Positions 54,685-64,000 of a DNA stretch of 64,000 nucleotides are shown here, piece by piece. Every line of letters starts with the position of its first letter. Position 1 is the stretch's first letter. Under the pieces are notes generated by a model. It did no database searches, had not been told where the DNA came from, and saw only the letters and a list, made by a program, of their open reading frames with translations. Source of the DNA: Scytalidium lignicola (Eukaryota > Ascomycota > Leotiomycetes); the NCBI GenBank assembly GCA_002812745.2, contig NCSJ02000031.1, positions 1 through 64,000 of the forward strand, given 5' to 3'. Both the position numbers and the translations under genes were made by a program.

Positions 54685-57001
54685 CTATACTCTAAGCTGC
54701 TTCTTCCCCTTCTCAAGAGCAGCAATTTCATTCTTCAGGCTGTTCCTGAGCTGCTTAGTTGACACGTCTTCCCCGGCGATGAGATCTAATTGATCCTCAG
54801 ATAACCTACTCACGAATGCTGTTCCAAAGATTCGTAGTGGCGATTTCAGTCCTGTCAAAAGATAGAAATCACTGCCCTGCATGCATACGGTATCGATAAA
54901 CCGTTTTCTAGCCACTTCGTAATACGATTCTAAGAAGTCATGGAAGTCCTCAATAGTGTATTCCGAATTATTCATTACTGTTGATTTCTCAAGCTGGCTG
55001 AGCCTTGTGAAATTGTTGGGTTCATCACCTCTATTAGAATTATTGACGTACTCCGACTTCTCTGAACGAAGAGACCTGCGCTTTTGTAACCTATCGTTGA
55101 AATAGCTGTTCATCGTCAACGGTGTACCAAATCTTTCCACTTGGATTATAAACTGGACGTGACGTATAGCCACCCGATAGCTGTCAACCAGTTGTTCCTG
55201 CAGGACGGACCACAGGGAAAAACGAATTCCTTCATCAGGGCAGACGTGGGAGAGGGCCTTGTATACAAAGTCGTGTACAAATAACACGATATCTTCGATA
55301 TATGCTAAGGTTAGGCCCTCCCAATTCTTCGATTGCTGTTGCCATATTGTAGGGAAGATAGAAGGCCCAAATGGTGCGAGGCCAAAACCCCTAGCTTTTC
55401 GATACTCTTCTCCTATCCACTCTATGATACCCTGCTCGATTGGTTTCGAAGTCTCACCGTAGTTGGTGATCAGATCTAAGAGTTCTGGATACTCTCGATT
55501 CTCATATTGGGTCTCCTCTGTAGAGTCATTCAAAGACAGTGTACTGAGCGCTTGGGAAGATGTGTCTTCATCTTTAGAAACTTCTGAATTAAAGTTGTAT
55601 GTATGCCCTAAGGTCTCTATATCTTTTGAGAAGCGCTCATTGCGTTCGACGACTAACGTAGCAAGCCTGAGCTCAGGGATATGCTCGAATATAGAGTGGC
55701 GATAATAGTATGCATCTAGCGCGCAGGATGTGAGATCCTGGAATTTCTGGGCCATGTCAAGTAAAAACTGGCGCTGCTGCTCCGTTGATTCTCGATCTAC
55801 CCCAAGGCTTTCTAGACGCCTTCGTCTGTCTGAAAGTTGCTTCATGATCTCGGCTTGGACCTTAGGGAATTCTCGGCGAGTAATACTAACAAGAAGGCTC
55901 TGAAGACGTTTCTGGAGTGCTGGTATCCCTACTCGATCTGCATCCAATCTCGACCATGGTTCCACCGAAAAGAAAGCTTCTTCTTTCTTGTGGCGCGCAG
56001 TATGGTCGGTTGAGAGCTCACTCTGGCCCCTATTTCGGACGATACAATATCCCAGACGTAGTTGGTTTCTCTTCCCCTCAACCAGGCTCATCACATTTTC
56101 TTCTCCTCCCTTGTCTATCAGGTCAGGCTTTGTAAGGACTCCCAGCGTACGAACTCCCTGGGGGTCTAGCTCCTTCGCTATGGATATGATCTCCTGGGTC
56201 GCGATATCTATATTGCTGGGAATTACGGCAAGTATAATAGTCCTTTCGTCCTTAATATATTTCAACATGATTTTCCTTACCAAATCAATGTCGCCCTTCG
56301 TTGTCACTCCTTCTGTCGGTGTTCTGAATATTCCTGGTATATCGATGATGCTTAAGTTCTGCTGGTTAGGACCGCAGAGCTCTATGCTAAGAAGATCTTC
56401 GCTGAAGGTGGATTTGTTGTCTTCGAGCGATTGGCCCGGTCCAGGGATACCCATCAGTTCACAGACCTACAGCAACCAGTGTCAATAAAGATTCTCCAAT
56501 TAACAAGGTCTATATTCTTCGACGAACCTCGAGAAGGATTTCAAGAAATGTGTCGGCGGTCAAAGTTGTTAGCCCCTCCTTCACATAGTTTCTGAGCCTG
56601 ATTTTTTCATCAGGGTTGCGATCGGGTCCGGGGATAATAGAGACCTTGGTGCTAGTAGTTGGTGCGCGCCGAAAGATGATCTGAGTTGCGAATCTAGTAC
56701 ACAATCCACTGTCTCGTGGGAACGGGAGATGGGAGATGCCTTCGAGGACAGAGCTCTTACCGCTGCAAGAGTTAGCTGAGAGCCTTTGAGAGCCTTGGAG
56801 ACAAGGGCAAATCCTACCTTGACTGATCTCCGACTACAGCAAGCTGTTTGAATATAAATATAAATATCAACAACACATTTGAAGCTGATGCTAAACCCTT
56901 ACCTGCGGTAAGCCTACAAAACTAGCTATTCCGAGACGCCGTAGAGCATCGATGATGTCTAGTTGCCACGGACTTGCCAGATCAAGTGCAGGCTCGGCCA
57001 T
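54685..57001 (-). CDS. dynamin-like (Mx-type) GTPase
   Basis: Exons by hand: 57001-56903, 56843-56818, 56762-56528, 56466-54685 (introns 59, 55 and 61 bp); 713 residues. GTP-hydrolysing mechano-enzyme of the dynamin superfamily; fungus-specific Mx-like groups are of unknown role. Seen: P-loop GDQSSGKSS (38-46, made by joining three exons), switch region in FRRAPTTSTKV, DIPG (162-165), TKPD (232-235), a helical stalk with EFPKVQAEIMKQLSDRR, and a C-terminal effector domain (ESYYEVARKRFIDTV ... LIAGEDVSTKQLR). No PH or transmembrane domain seen, so it resembles Mx/Vps1-type rather than endocytic dynamins. Its start codon faces that of deaminase B across 1.0 kb. Confidence 0.88.
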
Positions 57002-58007
57002 ACCTGTGGTAAGAATTCAAATGAGAGAATTGATTGGAAAACTTATCAGAAGGGATTTAGATGTGATCTTATCCGATACATTCCCTAGAAGCAGGTTTCT
57101 CTACGGGATCTTTATATCTGCGCGGAAGAGACATAGTTGCTGATGGTGTGCATCCCGTACATTATTTTATCTGTTTGCAATAGTATATTGATGTCAATGA
57201 AAAACGAATATGAAGAGTCTTTACCATGGTTTGAGGCTGCATTGCTCATTCGTAGAGCATATAGTAAATGCGTGTTTGTCCTTAGAGTGTCTATGGGTTT
57301 GATAGGCTCCGCTGAGGTACAGTAGAGCAGCGCTTAGCGGTGGCCTCGCTCGTGCATGGGAGGGATGATTGCCTGCATACAGACTTGCAGCGTCCAACCT
57401 ACGGAATCCCTCCATTACCAAACATCGGGGCTGCATCTAACAGAAAACAGTCAATGGCTGGCAGTAGGAGCTGGTTGGATTAGTAAAGCAGGACCCCGGG
57501 AATGGGAGGCCTCATCTTCTCCCAAGATTTTACACGAGCAAATTATGCTTGGGGAGGCCTCATTCCTATGCACTGATGAGGCTGCAGCAATCCAGGAGCC
57601 AATTGAAGAACAAACAAGCCTCTTCTGCTCTCCCTAATCACTACGATCACCTCTACTTGGAAAGATGTTTGACACGTCGGTGACAAGGTTTGTGCATTCT
57701 CGTTATTGGGACCTTCCTTGACCAATATTCAGACAGCCATCTCATCCATCATTAGATGAGCCGAGAAGTCTAAGCCTCCTTGGCTCTATATCAGTATCTA
57801 TCTGTTTAACTCTGCAAATATATTTCAAGAATCAGTTTCGCATTTCATCTTTCTTTTACCTTCCTTCGTTATGCAACGAAGAGCTTCACTCTAAGACGGT
57901 TCTTTGCATGAAGTCCATGGCTGGCCGCTGGCATGTAATTCCTTATACTGTACGGATGCTGCTACCTGCCGTGGGCAAATTCCTATGGATATTTGCCTTG
58001 AATCGGA
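57002..58007. promoter_or_regulatory. 1.0 kb divergent region, dynamin / deaminase B
   Basis: Shared upstream region of two oppositely oriented genes. A 93-codon plus frame at 57356-57637 has no recognisable domain and is not called. Confidence 0.45.
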
Positions 58008-59957
58008 ATGCCGGCTCATACTGCCTTGAAATCTAAAATGTGGGCCAGCACAATCAGCCGTCAGGAATTACAGCAGAGCATCAGCCGTCTTGAGATGTTG
58101 AGTAGTGTTCCTCAACCCCCGGAAGAGAATGTCATGCCCACCGATGTACACTCATCACATCATCTGAGCATTGTGAGAGAGCGTCAGATCGTTAGTAATC
58201 TTGCATTCATATCAGCCACTTCAGATGACGGCAATCGGGTTATGGCCGTCTGTATTGAAGAGCATCGTAACGGGGTAGGAACCACAATTCGGATAGCCTC
58301 AAATAGTAACAACATATTGGAAGTTACAAATGGGTTCATACTGCTTGCTAGGATCCTCGAGCGAGCCGCAAAACGAGGTTTGTAATGGCTAAATACATTT
58401 TCCAAGTGACTCATTTTTGTCCCAGAAATTCCTAAACTTGAGAGTATACAAGATCTCTTTCGGCAGGTTGTCATCCTAGACTTCCACCGTATTTTATCAC
58501 GACTACGCTCACGCCATGCTAAAAGGAGCATAAGGACTGCTGGGAAACCGGCCCTAGTCATCCAGCTAAACGATGTTTTCTTTGACGAGTCTATCATGGC
58601 AAGACCAGGACTTGTGTTGACCGATATTCAGCATCTACGAGACAAAGCGCAACGTCTAAAAGTCCTATACTCCTCTCTTGAACACCTATCTACTTCATCT
58701 GATAATACGTCCAAAATGCAGGAGATACTTGGAGAGATAGTTCAGCAAGCCCATGAACTTACTGCCACAACAGATCTTAGCAACGTTCTTCAACGCCTTT
58801 TGGGCAATCCTAACTTGAAAACCCATCTGCTCAACGCCATTGGCAAGCTTGGCCGCTATTATTCCGTGAGTGACGAGCTTGTTTGTGCAGCCAGAGACAG
58901 GAAGCACCAAATATTCCAGAGCATCCAAGTAGAAGCCTTCAATATCCAGAAACCTGTTTCTCTGAATGAAATGGATGGGAAAGTTCACGCAGAGATCAAG
59001 CTTCTTTTCTTTTATGAACTTCATCCCGATTATCCGCGACCAAGATTCATCTGTTCTAGCAAGAGCGCGTGTTATATGTGCAACCTTTTCTTCCATCTCC
59101 ATGGTGGCTTCAACGTTCCTCGAACACATGGGAAGCTCTATCCAAAATGGATTTTACCAGACTGGTTAGATATCCCTATAAATCGTCAAAGAGAGCTTTC
59201 TATCGTCTTAACTAGATTAAAAGAATCGCTTGACAAGGATATTCAAAAGGCCAAGAAATTAAAAAAAAGATACCCGGATCCAAACGAGAGCGTTCTGTCA
59301 GAACATGTTAATTGGTCCTCATCATCAGTAAGATCCAGAAGTCAACCGTCTTCCGGTCCAGGAACCTCGACCTCCACAATCCGACCCAGATCAGCCCTTA
59401 TCCAAAAAGAGAAGCAAAGTGGTAAAGTGATACTAAGCACAGAGACACAGTTGACTCCGCCGAGAACACCACCGGATCTAGTTCCTAGTGAAATTATATC
59501 TCCAAATGATACAAATCAATCAATAACCCCACGGGCTCTCTCTCTAGCTAGTATCTGTAGGAGGGATATCCCAACACGCGAGCCTTCTGTGATAACCATT
59601 CAACGCAGCGAACTAGCGTACAGCAAATATATAAAAGGAATTGCTCCATTGCTGCACTTACAATTGGACAAGCTTTCCCTTACCTTTGAGTTTGTTCGGG
59701 GGTTTTCAGGACATCTATCGATCACTTTGGCTGAAGATACCATTGATGCGGCCAAAGAATGCCAAACAGTTGCGATTGAAGATATCCCGACCACAACTGA
59801 ATTGAGGGTGGATTGTTCACACACTTCAAATGAGCTTGTAGTTCAATTACAAAAAGATCACGTAGGAATAGTTTGTTTCAAGTTTTTGTGGGATGATGCT
59901 ATAACTGACGCTGAGATACTAAGTTCTGACGCTCATATATCTAAGAAGAAAACATGA
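58008..59957 (+). CDS. OTT_1508-like nucleic-acid deaminase B
   Basis: Exon 1 58008-58377, 48 bp intron (GTTTGT...CCCAG), exon 2 58426-59957; about 633 residues from the first Met (a second Met at codon 11 is also possible). The N-terminal half matches the fungal family (RERQIVSNLAFISATSDD, MAVCIEEHRNG, TIRIASN). The zinc site is complete: VHAEIKLLFFYE (H311, E313) and SSKSACYMCNLF (C339, C342). After the catalytic domain comes a Ser/Pro-rich linker (about 425-510) and a separate C-terminal region (YIKGIAPLLHLQLDKLSL ... GFSGHLSITLAED) that deaminase A lacks. Predicted to deaminate a base in RNA or DNA; substrate unknown. Head-to-head with the dynamin-like gene. Family call confident. Confidence 0.85.
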
Positions 59958-60738
59958 AGATATTTGGTCTCATATCTTTTCTATTCCATCTATTTTTAAG
60001 TATGATTTATACCAATTAAAAAGTATTGTGGCTTCTGGAGCCACTCATATCTAGATAAGATTTAGATCTTAATGGCTAAAGACAATTTCTCTACGTGTAA
60101 ATAGATGAAACTTCTTTCCTTTGATCCTCTCGAATTTTTAAGATCCTCGGTAGTCATGACTTTTGTGCCAACTTCCTCCACCAATTTCAAAACAGTCTAT
60201 AGCCTTCGTACGTAAGTACATCCATTTGCGCCCAATTGAGCCCAACAAATTGTACGGATTGATACTCTGTTTCACGATCTGGTGCGTCGAGTGGTGCTAC
60301 GACTACACATTCCACTATAGCATTTTGGAAGTAACTGTAATTATATGTGCGAATGGGTCATCAGCACACAGGTACGAGCTTCAGGATGTTAAGTTCAAGT
60401 GGTTTTGGTGGGGTCCAATTGCAGAATGACATAAAACTGAAGACGGTGAGTCACGTGTCAAAGTCTTTCGACGCACACCCCTGATTAACGTTATTTGTCA
60501 CGATTACCAGCCCATCAACGGCTCCCGGAAAACCTGGGGAAGCTAATTAGCTGCGAAAAACGATCGAGTTTCCCCTCTCGCAACTTCCATTATCATGCGA
60601 CCAAGCATCACCAGCTTCATCAACCTCATCACCATCCTTTAACCACTCAAACCATCATTAATTAATTCCACATCTCGCGTGAGACTTTTTTAAAAGTTTC
60701 AGCAAAAGCCAATGTATCGACCGTTCGCTCTGTGAAAC
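59958..60738. other. intergenic with promoter of the PRELI gene
   Basis: An 88-codon frame at 60163-60429 has no recognisable domain. The sequence before 60739 is C/T/A-rich (cgcaacttccattatc, catcaccagcttcatcaacc). No gene called. Confidence 0.45.
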
Positions 60739-61473
60739 ATGGTCAAGTTCTACGAGTCCTCCTTCACATACGACTACTCCTTCCCAGCCGTCACCCTCGC
60801 ATACTTCCTGCGGTATCCGAACCCGTACTCCACCCATGTGTTAAGCACCGATGTCATTGAGCGTGTAGTTGATCCTTCCAGCGGCCGGCTGCACACCACA
60901 CGAATCCATCGGAAAAGCTCGCGACTACCACCCGCGGTGCTGAAGCTGCTTCCGAAGAGCGTGCTGGGCAGTGTCTCCGGTGGACGAAGTGAAAGCTACA
61001 TCCTCGAGCGGAGCACGATCGATGTCAAGGAAGGATGGATGCACACCGAGAGCCGGAATCTCGATTGGACGGGGATCCTGAGTGTTGTGGAGCGTCAGGA
61101 ATACAGGCGAGATCCGACTGGATTGCCCAAGGTCGAGTCCTTGGAGAATCTACAGGACGGAACCACCGGAGTTACAACCACAGTGATGTTTATCAGTCGA
61201 CTAGGTGAGAGACTCCGGAGGAGAGTGTCTAGGGAGGGTCACGCCACCGAGGTAGATGATGAGCCCAAGAAGAGCCTGTTAGCCAGCTGGAGTACAAGCG
61301 GGATCCAGAGATCTATCGAAGCAATTGCATCGAGGAAAACGGAGAATCAGCTTGGCAAGAGTAAAGAGGGCATGATGGTTGTTCTTGAGCGGCTCAGAAG
61401 GGGTGGGCTTGTTGGTGTGCTAGATGGGATGAGGAAGGATCGGGAGAGGTTGCATATGGATCGCGCGATGTGA
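60739..61473 (+). CDS. PRELI/MSF1 (Ups-type) mitochondrial lipid-transfer protein
   Basis: 244 residues, single exon. The PRELI/MSF1 domain fills the first roughly 165 residues: MVKFYESSFTYDYSFPAVTL, FLRYPNPYSTHVLSTDVIER, LHTTRIHRKSSRLP, VLKLLPKS, SYILERSTIDVKEGWM, ESRNLDWTGILSVVE. Such proteins pair with Mdm35 in the intermembrane space and carry phosphatidic acid or phosphatidylserine between mitochondrial membranes. The short aromatic N-terminus without a presequence fits the family. It looks closer to yeast Ups2/Ups3 than Ups1, from memory only. The C-terminal basic helix (GIQRSIEAIASRK, GMMVVLERLRRGG) is typical of the filamentous fungal forms. Confidence 0.9.
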   Translation: MVKFYESSFTYDYSFPAVTLAYFLRYPNPYSTHVLSTDVIERVVDPSSGRLHTTRIHRKSSRLPPAVLKLLPKSVLGSVSGGRSESYILERSTIDVKEGWMHTESRNLDWTGILSVVERQEYRRDPTGLPKVESLENLQDGTTGVTTTVMFISRLGERLRRRVSREGHATEVDDEPKKSLLASWSTSGIQRSIEAIASRKTENQLGKSKEGMMVVLERLRRGGLVGVLDGMRKDRERLHMDRAM

Positions 61474-62129
61474 TGGTCTTATTTCGACCAAAAAACGCGA
61501 CTTTGTTTTACTATTGTCAAACTATGGTAACATTATGGGATGGCGTGAAGGAACGAGAAAATGTTGGAGTACGATTTCTTTTTTCATTGACGGGAACCTT
61601 TGTGTGTCCCTTGTATTACAATATATAAGCGCGAGGAGTCTCGGGTTTTGTGCATTTACGGTTTATTTCTATCCCGCTCTCAATGGAATGTTGTTTAAAC
61701 AATTACTTTATTATCCTAAAACTTAGCGTATGCAATGGTTTTGTCTTGATCTTGATCAGTGACTTCGATCTCCTGGTGTTACGAAACGCCTCTTATAAAA
61801 AATGTTAACAGCTCTGGTCCGAATAGTTACCTACAGTAGATTTGGTAATAGGGGAATGGCATAAGCATATACGTAGATTTCAGTTCTGCTTATTAGCTTG
61901 AGGGTGTATCCTTAATGGAGTCAGGTCGAACAATGCACATGCTATTAATAATAGATCTGGCAATTGAAGTCCTATATACAGTGCTATATACTTTGCTTCC
62001 TTGCCGCTTCATTATCATCAGTCATATATTCCTTTAATTATATCCTTCATCTCGCATCCCCTCTAGCCTTGTAAGGAGAACAGTAGTTCCCAGACCACCC
62101 ACAGATGGCTCAAGGACAGTGTTTTTGCC
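61474..62129. other. convergent 3' flanks, no gene
   Basis: Between the PRELI gene and the carboxypeptidase stop. A 70-codon frame at 61514-61726 is unsupported. Confidence 0.5.
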
Positions 62130-64000
62130 TTACTTCTTCACAGGTGGGCCAGTTCCGAAGCCGAGAGGAACGTTCGGCTGTGCTACATTGTCAGTAGTGA
62201 ATGGCACTGTGCTGGTGAGAGAGTCAATTCTTCCAAGTAAGTATTCCAACATCCTGTATGCGGCAGTAGGCGCATATTGGGGAATCACTAACATATATAT
62301 TAGAGGTTGATGAGATATACCGTTTTGGAGATATAGACTTACTATGACCAGAAAGATCGACGCTAACCCAAGTCAAGCCACGCTCAGTATGCGTTGTACC
62401 AAACACTCCGGATCCAGCAAGGCTAGAAAGGCTAGGGTTACGATGATATGGAACGTAGAACGGTTCCACTGGTTTGCTTTGGAAACCTTGGAATCCGTTC
62501 CAGGTCATATTTTGGATCATCAGGAGAGTGCCATTTGAGATGAGAATCATATCGAGAGCCTATCATGTATTAGTTCTAGTCTTCAAGTACTGGAGGGTAA
62601 AATCTTACCCCATGTGCAATGACGGTTCGTTTACTTCTCTCAATGACTCCTGGAAGAACACTTTGTCCCGAAGGAGGACTTCCATCACCATGAGGGAATA
62701 CCCTAACGTTTGTGCACTCTTGCCAATTGGAATCATGTGGAGCATTGATGTGTCTCTTAACATCAGACCTATTGAAATAGATCTCGCCTCCAGCTGGTAA
62801 GTAATCAAAGGACCCTGGGAAGCCGAGAACATCATATAGCAGAGGACAAGTTGTTGCAACTTGGTAGATATCCCAGCAAGGATTAATCAACATGATTTCT
62901 CTTTCAATTGAGCTATGGAGATTGCAGCCCGAGAGAGTGCGCCCACTGGCATCTGTACCAGGCATTTGCGTAGGTAAAGGTCCTGGAGGGGGAAATTGTA
63001 AATATGTATTCATAAAATCTGTATAACCGCATGCGTCGGATGCATTGTGGAGGTAATCCCAGTAAGTATCATTAAAAGGATGCAGGCCCTTCCAGTAATC
63101 CACGAAAGCCACAGCAGGAATCTGTTCTTGGATTGCATTATTAGAGGTGGAGGGATCGTAGATCATTGTCGATTCCAGGTTGAAATGCTACCGTATACTT
63201 TTAGCATAAACCTCCTTGAACGAGGACCAACGTCACTTACAGTAGTATTCTTAGCATTGAGGAAAGCATCCGCAATGTAAGGGACATAATAGCCAGCATA
63301 TGATTCACCAGCAATGTAAACTTTCCGTCCTTGCAAGCCGAAAAGGTTAACAAAGTTGGCCCAGAACCCCATAAACTGGGCTGCAACATCTTCTTCATTT
63401 GCTGCGCTTGGGGTTCCTTGAGAGAAACCAGTTCCCACGGGCTGTTCAACCCAGACAACGTTGGTGAGATTAACCCATGTAAACGGGTTGGGAACAGGTG
63501 CCAAGGTACCGTACTGCCAGAGGAAAGGACCGTTTTCCTGGAGAATGCCCTCGAAAGAAGAGCACCCAGGCTATGGGCACATTAGTAACAAGCAATAAAA
63601 ACTAAGTAATGATTTTATCATCAAATATATCTACTGTATCAATCGATATATATGTGACTCTTCAAAGAATAAAGAATGAGATTTAATTGCTACCATAAGG
63701 AATAAGCTACTTACTCCTCCGTTCAGCCAGATCAGAATTTCATCACCGGCAAGTGGATTCTCAGAAGGGAAGAACCAAAAGAACAGCTGGTTGGGTTCTT
63801 TCTTCACCGTGGAAATAGGTAACAGTCCAGCATACGATTCACCGACGTTAAAATCAACCTAGTTTATTTATGTAAGTGATTACTTTTCTCCTACCTAGCA
63901 GATCTATTCATATATAGATTGTAACAAACAAACCTCGGGAATTTCACAACCATTTACTGCATATTCTAGTAATAGACGTTGGCATATGTTCAGTATAATA
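62130..64000 (-). CDS. serine carboxypeptidase (S10), 5' end outside window
   Basis: Exons by hand on the minus strand: 63965-63934, 63858-63715, 63570-63241, 63187-62609, 62559-62343, 62287-62130, with introns of 75, 144, 53, 49 and 55 bp; about 486 residues visible, and the first exon(s) lie beyond 64000. A secreted or vacuolar exopeptidase that removes C-terminal residues. Seen: [22 protein letters not shown] (join of two exons, oxyanion hole), [14 protein letters not shown], the nucleophile box [36 protein letters not shown] (catalytic Asp), and [16 protein letters not shown] (catalytic His, made by the last splice) followed by [11 protein letters not shown]. All three catalytic residues are present. 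N-glycosylation sequons are frequent (NLTN, NTT, NAS). No damage seen. Confidence 0.9.

Noticed and set aside
57356..57637. 93-codon plus-strand frame between dynamin and deaminase B
   Set aside because: No domain, no promoter signal, and a minus-strand frame overlaps it.

Overview
The window looks like nuclear DNA of a filamentous ascomycete (Pezizomycotina; Leotiomycetes is my guess, unproven). Genes carry several short GT-AG introns of about 44-75 bp. Fungus-specific families are present (HET domain, OTT_1508-like deaminases, RTA1-like proteins, PRELI/MSF1), and single-copy housekeeping genes alternate with very AT-rich blocks of dead transposons. Many broken genes carry C-to-T or G-to-A stop codons, the expected trace of repeat-induced point mutation (RIP). 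Eight of the nine N characters touch homopolymer runs, so several frame breaks are probably sequencing errors rather than biology.

Layout. 1-15,600 is a repeat-rich accessory zone: a copia pol fragment with an LTR (1-1077); a 1.5 kb inverted-repeat unit enclosing a dead RTA1-like gene (2590-4089); a 552 bp foldback element inserted inside a gene (5214-5765); and a Mutator-like element with a doubled right terminus (11549-14190). 15,600-31,800 is mixed. It holds a secreted Cys-rich protein with Kex2 sites, a degenerate tRNA-Met, an endonuclease-like orphan, a KDEL-tailed amidohydrolase, deaminase A, a 428 bp MITE related to the Mutator-like element, a broken alpha/beta hydrolase, an aldo/keto reductase and a HET gene with two Trp-to-stop changes. 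31,900-39,200 is an AT-rich block containing a nearly full-length RIP-mutated Ty1/copia element (32082-37014).

39,283-64,000 is gene-dense: CDC123, a conserved fungal unknown, a multi-exon unknown, a D...ExK nuclease-like gene, RRB1, an aldehyde dehydrogenase, ESF2, NMD3, a dynamin-like GTPase divergent from deaminase B, a PRELI/MSF1 lipid-transfer protein and a serine carboxypeptidase cut by the window end. RRB1 (Rpl3 chaperone), ESF2 (small-subunit processome) and NMD3 (60S export) lie within about 7 kb and all serve ribosome assembly; CDC123 (eIF2 assembly) is about 7 kb further left.

Most interesting set: two full-length OTT_1508-like nucleic-acid deaminases with intact HAE and CxxC zinc motifs. 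One sits in the repeat-rich half; the other is head-to-head with a dynamin-like GTPase. Nearby are a RIP-killed HET gene, two endonuclease-like orphans and RIP-mutated transposons. A genome-defence or non-self role for the deaminases is inference only. Exon boundaries were set by hand from splice consensus and family continuity.
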